Shown one piece after another: positions 8,428 through 15,997 of a stretch of DNA of 64,000 bases. Source of the stretch: an uncultured Lachnospiraceae bacterium (lineage in GTDB: Bacteria; Bacillota; Clostridia; Lachnospirales; Lachnospiraceae); assembly GCA_944377405.1 (NCBI GenBank), contig CALWES010000002.1:124001-188000 (forward strand). Direction: 5' to 3'. A program made the translations under genes and the position numbers. Below the pieces are notes generated by a model that was not told the DNA's origin, searched no databases, and saw only the letters and a list, made by a program, of their open reading frames with translations. Each line of letters begins with the position of its first letter. Within the stretch, counting starts at the first letter, position 1.

Positions 8428-8455
8428 TGCACGATATCCCCTGAATTATCGTGCA
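8428..8455 (+). repeat. 9-bp inverted repeat just before the O-antigen-ligase-like gene
   Basis: TGCACGATA (8428-8436) and TATCGTGCA (8447-8455) are perfect arms around a 10-nt loop. It could be an operator or a leader hairpin. A GTG at 8451 lies inside the right arm, which argues against that codon as the translation start. Nothing else is seen in 8271-8427 beyond AT-rich sequence. Confidence 0.55.
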
Positions 8456-8474
8456 GCGGCTGGGAAAGCCCTGT

Positions 8475-9851
8475 ATGAAAAAGAAACAGATACCTTTCAG
8501 AACGGACAGCATGAACGGACAGGAAGACCTGGAAAACAGGTATGTCGTAGTAGTGCTGTTTCTTGCTTTCTTTATATTCACCTTTTTGGGAGCAGGAAAT
8601 TTCATCATCGTTTCAGGTACAGGCCTGCTTCTGTGTATGGTCGGTCTCATGCGGGGGCCGGTACGGACGGATCCCTGGATCCTGGTTCCCCTGATCCTTT
8701 ATATTGCCATCGGCTATATCTCAGGCTTTCGGACCTATGGAAATACGCTGGATGGATATGCCTCCACCCAATCGGTCTTCCCTGTTATTTATCTCCTTAT
8801 GTCCTATCTCAATGACCGGGAGCGGACCCGGCTGAAGACCCTTTGCTCCCTCTGGGTGGGGGGAATGGCCCTGATCGGGATCCTGCAGTTTACGATGGCT
8901 GCCTTTCATGGAGGCATGGGAAGACTGTCCGGCATCATGGGCAATCCCAATGCCATGGGAGCTATGCTGGTGCTGGGATGGTTTGCAGTCAGCAGTGCCC
9001 TTAACGATGCGGCAGGAGACAAACAGAGCTTAAGGCTTTGCCTTCACGGAGCGAAATATATGATGCTGGTGGCTCTGGCCCTGACCATGTCCATAGGTGC
9101 CATTGGTTCCCTGGGAGTGGGCCTGATCACCATGAGCATATACGGGAAAAAGGGCTGGGCAGAATTCTTCTCCCAGGCTGCCGATATCATATTTGCCATG
9201 GGCTGCGGAGTCCTTTTATATGCGGCAGCAAATTTTACCTATTGGCCCTGGCTGTCCGTGGCGATATGTATCTTTATCCTGTTCTCATCGTCCCAGATAG
9301 CTGGTCTTGAGGCATATTTCAGAAAATACAGGATTCTGACGCGGCTCGTCTTTTTTGCAGGGCTTTTCGGACTGATTCTGGTGATCCTGCTGAGACCCAA
9401 TGCCCTTGCGACCTTTGAGGAGCGGCTCGCCATGATGAGGAACGGACTTGGATACATAACGGATTCCCCTCTGCTTGGGATAGGGCCTTATCAGTGGCGG
9501 CGGTTGAATCTTTATGACGGCGATACGTATTTTAACACCTGGCATATCCACAATATATTCCTCCATGTGGGGGTCGAGCTGGGCCTTGTGGCCCTTGGAA
9601 TGCTCCTGGTAACACTGGTACGCCATGCTCTGAAGCAGGAGGACGGCCCTCAGCGGGGAGAATTTGCTGCGGCCATTACCCATAACCTGATGGATACGAG
9701 CTTCTTCTATATGGCGACGGTGCCTTTTCTGATCATGACATCGGCAAAGGATGAGAAAAGGACAAGGGCCTTTGGCAAGGGGACCGTAAGGGGCATCTTT
9801 GGGGTATTTGCAGTGCTGTTTCTGTGGAATTTCATTTTAAGCCTGAAGTAA
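8475..9851 (+). CDS. O-antigen ligase-like / polymerase-type membrane protein
   Basis: The 458-residue protein is highly hydrophobic, with about 10-12 predicted membrane segments and one larger extracellular loop around 290-350. The motif LSGIMGNPNAMGAML at about 150-165 and the ITDSPLLGIGPYQWRR loop followed by WHIHNIFLHVGVELG are typical of the O-antigen ligase/Wzy-like family. These enzymes join glycan chains to lipid or protein acceptors outside the cell. ATG 8475 is chosen over GTG 8451; the ribosome binding site is weak. It is followed closely by an amidase and a sortase gene, which supports an envelope role. The exact acceptor cannot be told. Confidence 0.8.
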   Translation: MKKKQIPFRTDSMNGQEDLENRYVVVVLFLAFFIFTFLGAGNFIIVSGTGLLLCMVGLMRGPVRTDPWILVPLILYIAIGYISGFRTYGNTLDGYASTQSVFPVIYLLMSYLNDRERTRLKTLCSLWVGGMALIGILQFTMAAFHGGMGRLSGIMGNPNAMGAMLVLGWFAVSSALNDAAGDKQSLRLCLHGAKYMMLVALALTMSIGAIGSLGVGLITMSIYGKKGWAEFFSQAADIIFAMGCGVLLYAAANFTYWPWLSVAICIFILFSSSQIAGLEAYFRKYRILTRLVFFAGLFGLILVILLRPNALATFEERLAMMRNGLGYITDSPLLGIGPYQWRRLNLYDGDTYFNTWHIHNIFLHVGVELGLVALGMLLVTLVRHALKQEDGPQRGEFAAAITHNLMDTSFFYMATVPFLIMTSAKDEKRTRAFGKGTVRGIFGVFAVLFLWNFILSLK

Positions 9852-9868
9852 AGGGATCGATATGTTTG

Positions 9869-10567
9869 ATGAATACAACTGAGAAACAAAAAACCAGGAA
9901 CAGACCTTATGGGGATCAGGTCGCAATTTCCTTACTGGCTGTTTTTCTGATCTTAGCGGTGCTTGTGGCTATGGGAATCTACATCAAGAGGAGATCCCTT
10001 CCTGAATATGTGGGAAGAACGCTTACGGAGGCTGAGATGCAGGAAGTGATAGACAGGAACAGCCCCCTTACCACCTATGTGCATCTGAGCCCAAATGCTG
10101 ACTTCCCAAGAAAATCAGAGATCAAAAAAATCACGATCCATCACATGGCTGCGAACCTGTCCCTGGAGCGTCTGGGGGAATCCTTCGGGAGGATCGACAG
10201 GAGCGCTTCGGCCAACTATGGGATCGATGTTAACGGGAACGTGGCCCTCTATGTGGAAGAAGCAAACAGGGCCTGGACCAGTTCCGATGCCGAAAATGAC
10301 AACATGGCGGTCACCATCGAGGTGGCAAATGAGGAGATCGGAGGAGACTGGAAGGTAAGTGACCGCTCCTTTGATGCCCTGATCGATCTGTGTACCGATA
10401 TCTGCCTGCGAAACGGCATAGAGGAGCTGGTATATACCGATGATTCCCAGGGAAACCTGACGACCCATAAGATGTTCAATCCCAACACGGACTGCCCAGG
10501 GCCGTATCTGGGGAGTCGGATGTGGGAAATAGCGGAGCTGGTTAATGAAAGGCTCAGGAGTGAGTAG
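9869..10567 (+). CDS. Membrane-anchored N-acetylmuramoyl-L-alanine amidase (Amidase_2 fold)
   Basis: The 232-residue protein has an N-terminal membrane anchor (about residues 15-35, AISLLAVFLILAVLVAMGIYI) and an extracellular amidase domain. The zinc ligands of the amidase_2/PGRP fold are recognisable. The first His lies in KITIHHMA, the second in TTHKMFNPNTDCPGPY, and Cys takes the third place. Such enzymes cut the bond between MurNAc and L-Ala in peptidoglycan. The frame opens earlier inside the upstream gene; ATG 9869 follows a weak AAAGGGA. It sits between the ligase-like and sortase genes, probably in one operon. Confidence 0.85.
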   Translation: MNTTEKQKTRNRPYGDQVAISLLAVFLILAVLVAMGIYIKRRSLPEYVGRTLTEAEMQEVIDRNSPLTTYVHLSPNADFPRKSEIKKITIHHMAANLSLERLGESFGRIDRSASANYGIDVNGNVALYVEEANRAWTSSDAENDNMAVTIEVANEEIGGDWKVSDRSFDALIDLCTDICLRNGIEELVYTDDSQGNLTTHKMFNPNTDCPGPYLGSRMWEIAELVNERLRSE

Positions 10568-10632
10568 TCCATAAAAGTACTCTGCATACGTGCAGTTTAT
10601 ATAGATGAAAGATAAGTGTAGGAGGATAAGAT

Positions 10633-12096
10633 ATGAAGGCAACGGAAAAAAAGCTATATGTCTATCAGGGAATCTTAATGCTGATGGTGTGCCTTGCCAT
10701 GGTTATGTTTTTTGGAAAGGTGGTTTTTGGAGAGATTATTACAACTTCTTATGATACTTACAGTGATTCAACAAGTTTAAAGATACAAAAAATATGGGAT
10801 GGTGTAGAAGAGTCAGACATTCCAGATAAAATTACTGTTGAATTTGAAGTTTTAGTCAATCCTGCATCTCCAAGTTATGTAAGTAAAACAAAAACAGTGA
10901 CGCTTTTGAAGAAAGATGGCTGGGTAAAAACTTTCACGAACTATGGCGAGGGCACTCCTAATAAAGGATATATTGTCCCTGATAGCTTTCGAGAAGAAAT
11001 AGATGGGTTTGATTCTACTATATCTGAATTTGAAGATGAGGCAAACATTTATTGCGTTGAAATTACAAACACAAAAATAGAGCCTATCGAGCCCGATGAA
11101 CCAGAGGAACCCGAGTCAAAGCCTACCGAGTCCGAACCGACAACTCCAGAGGAATCCGAGCCTGAACCTACAGAACCTACCGAGCCAACGAATCCCACCG
11201 ATCCTACCAATCCCACAGATCCCAGTGAGCCTCATAAGCCCGGTGGAGGCGGAAATTCCGGCGGAGGCGGCGGTTCCTCCAGTGGCGGAGGTGGTGGAAC
11301 CCCCGGCAAACCGGTCACACCCGTAACACCCCAGACTCAGGAGCCCCAGACACCGGATGAGACACCTGGAGATGTACCGCCTGCACCCTGGTATAAGCTT
11401 CCCGTTATGGGTGACGAGCAGTTCGGCCCTGGCTTTGTAAATGACAGCAGCAATCAGGTAGCTCTCCCGGAAGCACAGACGGAAACGGAGAGCATCATCC
11501 CGCAGCTTCAGGAGCTCTACGCTCAGAACAACGAGCTTGTAGGCTGGCTTACGGTACCGGGCACAGGCTTCGGTTATCCTGTGATGCTGTCCCAGAATGA
11601 ACCCTACTACTACCAGCATCACACCTTTGAGAAGCAGTTGGATGAAGTGGGCATCCCCTTCATGGGACCCTATTGTACCAAGGACAGCATGAATGTGCTG
11701 ATCCACGGCCACAACATGCGGGACGTATCCCAGTTCGGTTATATCTGGAACTACCAGTATCCGGAATTTCAGAAGAAGAACCCCACCATCGACTTCAAGA
11801 CCCTTACGGATGAAAATGGAAGCTATGAGGTAATGGCAGTCTTCTTTGCCCCGGAGTATGCGGAGGGAACGGAAAATGTATTCTGGTGGTACCGTTATAT
11901 CGGTGACATGAATAAGAACCAGTTTGACTACTTCGTACAGAATGCAAAGGCCCTGTCCCTCTATGACACGGGAGTGAGTGCAGCGTACGGAGATAAGCTG
12001 ATCACCCTTGAGACCTGTGCTTCCTTAAAGGACAGCACGAGACTAGTGGTGGTAGCCAGAAAGAAAGCAGCCCAGACAACGGCAGTCACTCAGTAA
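10633..12096 (+). CDS. Class B sortase with Cna-B-like N-terminal domain and Pro/Gly-rich linker
   Basis: Residues 14-35 form a membrane anchor. Residues about 45-145 resemble a Cna-B beta-sandwich (SLKIQKIWDG ... ITVEFEVLVN). Residues 150-200 are Pro/Thr/Glu repeats, and about 205-225 are nearly pure Gly/Ser. The class B sortase domain fills 285-480, with His360 in HGHN, Cys462 in TLETC and Arg470 in STRLVVV. Sortases join secreted proteins covalently to peptidoglycan or pilins. The stretch coding for the Cna-B part (about 10735-11090) is clearly more AT-rich than the rest, as if grafted in. GGAGG lies 8 nt before ATG. A substrate with a sorting signal is not visible nearby. Confidence 0.88.
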   Translation: MKATEKKLYVYQGILMLMVCLAMVMFFGKVVFGEIITTSYDTYSDSTSLKIQKIWDGVEESDIPDKITVEFEVLVNPASPSYVSKTKTVTLLKKDGWVKTFTNYGEGTPNKGYIVPDSFREEIDGFDSTISEFEDEANIYCVEITNTKIEPIEPDEPEEPESKPTESEPTTPEESEPEPTEPTEPTNPTDPTNPTDPSEPHKPGGGGNSGGGGGSSSGGGGGTPGKPVTPVTPQTQEPQTPDETPGDVPPAPWYKLPVMGDEQFGPGFVNDSSNQVALPEAQTETESIIPQLQELYAQNNELVGWLTVPGTGFGYPVMLSQNEPYYYQHHTFEKQLDEVGIPFMGPYCTKDSMNVLIHGHNMRDVSQFGYIWNYQYPEFQKKNPTIDFKTLTDENGSYEVMAVFFAPEYAEGTENVFWWYRYIGDMNKNQFDYFVQNAKALSLYDTGVSAAYGDKLITLETCASLKDSTRLVVVARKKAAQTTAVTQ

Positions 12097-12124
12097 AAAA
12101 GCATAAGAAGGGAATGGTAAGCAG

Positions 12125-12340
12125 ATGAAAACAGTAAAGGTCGCCAGGACCTTTGTATGCAAGAACTGTGGAAACGTTGTGACCATCGCAGAGGGAGGTC
12201 GCCATTCCAACCTCAAGCTGGATAAGAGAACCGTGTTTTGCTGTGACAAGTGCCGAAGACAGTTCTGGCGGAAAAGAAAGAGCACTCAGGAGGAAAGACT
12301 CCAGAGGGCTCAGGAAATAGCAGATAAGCTTGGGATCTAA
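12125..12340 (+). CDS. Small zinc-ribbon protein of unknown function
   Basis: The protein has 71 residues. Two CxxC pairs (CKNCG at about 12-16 and CDKCR at about 40-44) should hold one zinc. A basic C-terminal helix (RRQFWRKRKSTQEERLQRAQEIADKL) follows and could bind nucleic acid. It starts 28 bp after the sortase gene and precedes a strong terminator, so it is probably the last gene of the envelope operon. No function is recognised. Confidence 0.75.
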   Translation: MKTVKVARTFVCKNCGNVVTIAEGGRHSNLKLDKRTVFCCDKCRRQFWRKRKSTQEERLQRAQEIADKLGI

Positions 12341-12370
12341 GGCGGAAAGAAAGGCCTTTGACCCGGCATA

Positions 12371-12401
12371 GGAGTGGAGAGCAATCTCCACTCCTTTTTT
12401 T
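12371..12401 (+). terminator. Intrinsic terminator of the envelope operon
   Basis: GGAGTGGAGA (12371-12380) pairs perfectly with TCTCCACTCC (12385-12394) around GCAA and is followed by seven T. Confidence 0.95.
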
Positions 12402-12437
12402 CACCTCTTTTTTAAGGTGCAAAAAGTAAAACCCGGC

Positions 12438-12466
12438 TTGACACTTTCAGGAGTTCTCATTATAAT
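12438..12466 (+). promoter_or_regulatory. Consensus promoter of tRNA-Ala
   Basis: TTGACA (12438-12443) and TATAAT (12461-12466) are both perfect consensus, 17 bp apart, 12 bp before the tRNA. Confidence 0.95.
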
Positions 12467-12478
12467 ATTATCGTTCGT

Positions 12479-12551
12479 GGGGTATTGGCGCAGTTGGGAG
12501 CGCGCCACACTGGCAGTGTGGAGGCCACGGGTTCAAGTCCCGTATACTCCA
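12479..12551 (+). tRNA. tRNA-Ala (anticodon GGC)
   Basis: A complete 73-nt cloverleaf can be drawn. The acceptor GGGGTAT pairs with ATACTCC and contains the G3-U70 pair that marks alanine tRNAs. The anticodon stem-loop is CCACA-CTGGCAG-TGTGG with anticodon GGC. The T arm ACGGG-TTCAAGT-CCCGT and discriminator A follow. CCA is not encoded. Confidence 0.95.
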
Positions 12552-12561
12552 TAATCGATAG

Positions 12562-12615
12562 AAGCACGGTATATAAGGGTAAATGCGTGAAAACCTTTAT
12601 ATACCGTGCTTTTGG
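12562..12615 (+). terminator. Long hairpin after tRNA-Ala, probable terminator
   Basis: AAGCACGGTATATAAGG (12562-12578) pairs with CCTTTATATACCGTGCTT (12594-12611), followed by a few T. Confidence 0.75.
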
Positions 12616-12658
12616 TTATAAAGACAAAGGAATAGCTTGGATTTTGAAGGAAAAAAAC

Positions 12659-13027
12659 ATGAAGATCAAAGACTTTTTTGAAGATATCGTTTCTCAGAAC
12701 AGGGAAAGACTTGCCTCTTACTTTTGTGAGGATGCCAGGATCTATTGGCATTGTACAAATGAGGAATTCACGTTAGCCGAATATATTCAGGCAAACTGCG
12801 ATTATCCGGGAAAGTATAGAGGAGAGATCGAACGATTAGAGGAATTGCCTGCTGGATATGTTCTGGTAGGAAAGGTTCAGGCAGTTAATGAAGCCGTTTC
12901 ATGTCATGTGACGAGTTTTATTACATTACGTGACGATAAGGTTTTAAGGATGGATGAGTATTGGGCTGATGATGGACCGGCACCCCTGTGGAGACAAAGG
13001 ATGAAAATAGGAAAGCCTATCAAGTAG
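12659..13027 (+). CDS. NTF2-like (SnoaL-type) small protein
   Basis: The 122-residue protein has an N-terminal helix pair (FFEDIVSQNRERLASYFCEDARIYWHCTNEEFTLAEYIQAN) and then alternating strands ending in KVLRMDEYWADDGPAPLWR. This is the layout of NTF2-like cone-fold proteins, many of which are enzymes or binding proteins of unknown substrate. The start at 12659 follows GAAGG; earlier codons in the same frame lie in the tRNA and its terminator and cannot be coding. The gene is AT-rich compared with the region before the tRNA and is followed 30 bp later by a kinase-like gene. Confidence 0.7.
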   Translation: MKIKDFFEDIVSQNRERLASYFCEDARIYWHCTNEEFTLAEYIQANCDYPGKYRGEIERLEELPAGYVLVGKVQAVNEAVSCHVTSFITLRDDKVLRMDEYWADDGPAPLWRQRMKIGKPIK

Positions 13028-13057
13028 GGAAAATATAGGTGAGGATAGGAGATAAGT

Positions 13058-13570
13058 ATGATCGTCATAATAACAGGAGCATCCCATACAGGAAAGACCC
13101 TCCTTGCACAGAAATTGCTTGAAAGATATAAGTATCCTTATCTGTCCATAGATCACCTGAAGATGGGGATGATCCGAAGTGGATATACAAAGCTTACCCC
13201 GGAAGATGATGCCGAACTGGAAAACTATTTATGGCCAGTCGTCCGTGAGATCATAAAAACCGCCATAGAGAACAGACAAAATCTTATCGTTGAAGGCTGC
13301 TATATTCCCTTTGACTGGGCCAAGGACTTCAATGAGAACTATCTCGAGCAGATCAGGTACTATTGTCTGGTGATGAGCGCTGATTACATAAAAACGCATT
13401 TTGCCGATATAAAAAAATATGCAAACGTAGTAGAAAAGCGGCTAAGTGATGAATGGTGTACGATGGAAAAAGTCTTGGAAGAGAACGCCCGGTTTTTGAA
13501 ACTCGCCAGAAAGCATAGGGCAAACTATATCCTGATTGATAATGAGTATCAAATTGACATTGACTTGTAG
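13058..13570 (+). CDS. Small P-loop nucleotide kinase-like protein
   Basis: The 170-residue protein opens with MIVIITGASHTGKTLLAQKLL, a Walker A motif at 6-13. It continues with SIDHLKMGMIRSG and LIVEGCYIPFDWAKDF, which resemble the acceptor and lid regions of adenylate-kinase-like small-molecule kinases. The substrate is not known. It is probably cotranscribed with the NTF2-like gene and belongs to the same AT-rich stretch. Confidence 0.75.
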   Translation: MIVIITGASHTGKTLLAQKLLERYKYPYLSIDHLKMGMIRSGYTKLTPEDDAELENYLWPVVREIIKTAIENRQNLIVEGCYIPFDWAKDFNENYLEQIRYYCLVMSADYIKTHFADIKKYANVVEKRLSDEWCTMEKVLEENARFLKLARKHRANYILIDNEYQIDIDL

Positions 13571-13651
13571 TTTCAAGGGCTTTTTGGAGTGGGGCAGGCA
13601 TAGAGTGAGTTAAGTGCCACGGGACGGCCTGAATTTTAATTTCCTCAATTT

Positions 13652-13839
13652 GGGGTGTAACTTTTTGGTTTTTTGACGGTCCGATTTCAATTTTTGAAAA
13701 TTTGGGGTGTAAGTTTAACCTGGCGGGTACACCCCGAATTGAAGAAATGCTTTAAAAAGCCGTCGGATCCGCCTGAACTTACACCCCAAAATCAGGTTCC
13801 TTAAAAATGGGGTGTACCGAGCCCGGATTCGTACACCCC
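13652..13839. repeat. Cluster of six GGGGTGTA elements in both orientations
   Basis: The 536-bp gap 13571-14106 has no gene. GGGGTGTA lies on the + strand at 13652, 13704 and 13809, and on the minus strand at 13728, 13780 and 13832. The first two carry TTTGGGGTGTAA and the inverted ones TACACCCC. Pairs 13704/13728 and 13809/13832 can form short hairpins, and the whole can fold into larger nested structures. It could be a transposon remnant, a structured RNA or a protein-binding array. Confidence 0.6.
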
Positions 13840-13915
13840 AAATCAGAAAAAGTGAAATCCAGACCGTCCTGCGGCCTTAGCAGCCATTCATCTGGACCCC
13901 AATGGACCCTATAGA

Positions 13916-14028
13916 GTGGACACGAAGAAAAAGTGTTTTACATGCATTTTGAGAGTCCTCTCTCTACTGTGGACACAGTTCTGACGGGATTGTCATGGAT
14001 CAGGTCCGGATTCCCACTTTGTGGACAC
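13916..14028 (+). repeat. Three GTGGACAC elements spaced 52-53 bp
   Basis: GTGGACAC occurs at 13916, 13969 and 14021 in the same orientation. The flanking sequence is only weakly similar. It adjoins the GGGGTGTA cluster and may be remnants of mobile-element ends. Confidence 0.5.
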
Positions 14029-14052
14029 GGTTATGCAGTTCTTCTGCTGTTG

Positions 14053-14061
14053 TGATATAAT
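14053..14061 (+). promoter_or_regulatory. Extended -10 promoter before the acyltransferase gene
   Basis: TGA-TATAAT at 14053-14061 is an extended -10 box about 46 bp before the start codon. No good -35 box is seen. Confidence 0.5.
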
Positions 14062-14106
14062 GAACTTCAAAAAAGGTATCTAAAAAAGTTAAAGGATGTA
14101 TTGGAT

Positions 14107-15174
14107 ATGGACAGGAAGCATTATGATCAGCTTGATAGTCTTCGGGGAATATTTATTATGGGGATACTTATTTATCATGTTAATGCTTCTTTTGGTTCTG
14201 CTTTTTCGGAATTTCTGGATCCGGTATATAAATATGGAGGATATTTTGGAAATTATTTTTTCTTTATGCTGAGTGGGTTTCTGATTGCATTCTCCTATAA
14301 ATATTTTCTAAGTCAAGGGCAGATCCCATTTGCCTGGTTTATCAAAAAAAGACTGCTGAAACTTTATCCTCTTTATTTCATCACCACTGTTGTCCAGCTT
14401 TATTTGAGAATCCTGCAGAATGGAACAGATGGAATTACCGCAAAATCATTATTGTTAAATGGATTGATGATGGCAAGTGGATGGATAGAAGACGGATTTC
14501 CCTTCAATACGCCCCTGTGGTTTGTTAGTGTGCTCATACTTTGTTATATCATTTATTACGCTGTCTGCAGACTTTCAGGAACAGAAAACAGGCGGTATGT
14601 AGGGCTTGTGATCTTATTGATGATCTGGGGCTGTGTATTGGAAATCAGAAACTGCGATATTCCTTTTTGCTACGGTTATAATGGAGAGGGGATTATTAAT
14701 TTTTTTGCAGGATGTCTCCTGTTTGAATTATATTCCAGTTTGGATATGGTGCAGATAAGAAAGCTTTCAGTTCTGGGAATTGCCGTGATAGGCTTGTGGG
14801 CTGTGTTATCCCTATATAACACTTTTCCTTTTGTTGCGGCTGACATGCGCTTCGTGATCACATTTCTCATTTGTCCGACCCTGATTCTGGCTGCCCTTAC
14901 GGTTCCGGTATTTCGTAAAGCCCTGCTTTTTAAGCCATTGGTAGGGTTTGGAAGGATCAGCATGTCTATTTTTTTCTGGCATGCCCCGCTTCTTAAGATA
15001 TTTACGGCTTTCTGTCTGACTTTTGGAATTTTGATTTCAAGTCCTCAGGCCGGATTTATAGCATATATTCTGTTTGTCATCCTGTTCTGTACTTTTTCAC
15101 ATATCGTCCTTGAAAAAAGATTAAATGAATTGCTGGGCGCTGTTTTGGACCAGGACAGGAAAGAAGCAGACTAA
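14107..15174 (+). CDS. Acyltransferase 3 family membrane protein
   Basis: The 355-residue protein has about ten membrane segments. The family signature is near the N-terminus: LDSLRGIFIMGILIYHVNASF carries the RG and catalytic-type His, and FFMLSGFLIAF follows. Members O-acylate exported sugars and peptidoglycan. ATG 14107 is preferred over TTG 14101 because AAAGGA is better spaced. Base composition is AT-rich like the two genes before the repeats, so it probably came with this tRNA-adjacent segment. Confidence 0.88.
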   Translation: MDRKHYDQLDSLRGIFIMGILIYHVNASFGSAFSEFLDPVYKYGGYFGNYFFFMLSGFLIAFSYKYFLSQGQIPFAWFIKKRLLKLYPLYFITTVVQLYLRILQNGTDGITAKSLLLNGLMMASGWIEDGFPFNTPLWFVSVLILCYIIYYAVCRLSGTENRRYVGLVILLMIWGCVLEIRNCDIPFCYGYNGEGIINFFAGCLLFELYSSLDMVQIRKLSVLGIAVIGLWAVLSLYNTFPFVAADMRFVITFLICPTLILAALTVPVFRKALLFKPLVGFGRISMSIFFWHAPLLKIFTAFCLTFGILISSPQAGFIAYILFVILFCTFSHIVLEKRLNELLGAVLDQDRKEAD

Positions 15175-15256
15175 AACTCACTCGGATTTATGAAATTGCT
15201 GATAAACTCCAGTGAAAGTTACTTAAAAATCACTCATTACAAAGGAGGTACCCATT

Positions 15257-15424
15257 ATGAAAGACCACATCGATACGGAAAATCTCAGAAGCACGATCCT
15301 GAACGATATCTATGCCGGCGCGGCAGCAGGTATGGGAGCTATGCTGATGGATGAAGGAAGAGTCATTGCGGCGGATGAGAAGGAGCTCCATGAGATTGCA
15401 AAGCAGTACGGGTATGAGATCTGA
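15257..15424 (+). CDS. Small 55-residue protein of unknown function
   Basis: A very strong AAAGGAGGT lies 7 nt before ATG. The translated protein begins MKDHIDTENLRSTILNDIY and ends EIAKQYGYEI. It contains a central Gly/Ala/Met-rich stretch AGAAAGMGAMLMDEG and an acidic C-terminal helix. It lies 33 bp before ogt and is probably cotranscribed with it. No family is recognised. Confidence 0.7.
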   Translation: MKDHIDTENLRSTILNDIYAGAAAGMGAMLMDEGRVIAADEKELHEIAKQYGYEI

Positions 15425-15456
15425 TCTTGATCTGATCCGCTGCACGGAGGCATGAT

Positions 15457-15975
15457 ATGCAGTACATCAGTCATTACCCCTCACCTATCGGGAATATGCT
15501 CTTGGCTGCCGACGAGATGGGCCTGACCGGTCTCTGGTTTGAGGGGCAGAAGTATTTTGCCCTTGATCTGGATAAGGAACATGAGGAAAAAGAAATCCCC
15601 CTCTTTGAAAAAGTAAAACAGTGGCTTGACATTTATTTTTCCGGAAGAGAACCGGACTTTACCATACCGATTCATCTTACAGGCACAGAATTTCAGAATG
15701 AGGTATGGGAGATCCTCTGCACCATTCCCTATGGCCAGACGATGACATACGGGGAGATTGCAAAGCAGATCGCCGCCAGAAATGGATTAGCGCATATGTC
15801 GGCACAGGCCGTAGGCGGCGCGGTAGGCCACAACAGGATCTCTATCATTGTGCCCTGCCACCGCGTGGTGGGGGCAAATGGCAGCCTTACGGGATATGCA
15901 GGCGGCATAGAGAAAAAAGCGAAGCTGCTGAAGCTGGAAAAGGTGAGTATGAAACAATTGTCCGTTATGAAATAA
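15457..15975 (+). CDS. ogt: Methylated-DNA-[protein]-cysteine S-methyltransferase
   Basis: This DNA repair protein removes the methyl group from O6-methylguanine onto its own cysteine. The 172-residue protein has the short N-terminal ribonuclease-H-like domain and the C-terminal active domain. That domain includes the helix-turn-helix (TMTYGEIAKQIA) and the PCHRV motif with acceptor Cys134. ACGGAGG precedes ATG 15457; an ATG 5 nt earlier is out of frame. Its end converges with the MATE gene, 22 bp apart. Confidence 0.95.
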   Translation: MQYISHYPSPIGNMLLAADEMGLTGLWFEGQKYFALDLDKEHEEKEIPLFEKVKQWLDIYFSGREPDFTIPIHLTGTEFQNEVWEILCTIPYGQTMTYGEIAKQIAARNGLAHMSAQAVGGAVGHNRISIIVPCHRVVGANGSLTGYAGGIEKKAKLLKLEKVSMKQLSVMK

Positions 15976-15997
15976 CTGCCTGCTGCTTTACCGCAGA

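Noticed and set aside
8451..8474. GTG start for the O-antigen-ligase-like gene
   Set aside because: The codon is inside the right arm of a perfect inverted repeat and has no ribosome binding site; ATG 8475 is preferred.
12479..12551. Attachment site of an integrated element at tRNA-Ala
   Set aside because: No second copy of the tRNA 3' end and no tyrosine integrase were found in the following sequence.
12485..12658. Upstream extension of the NTF2-like gene
   Set aside because: These codons run through tRNA-Ala and its terminator, so translation must start at the later ATG 12659.
13652..14028. CRISPR array
   Set aside because: The repeats are only 8-12 bp, occur in both orientations with uneven spacing, and no cas gene is present.
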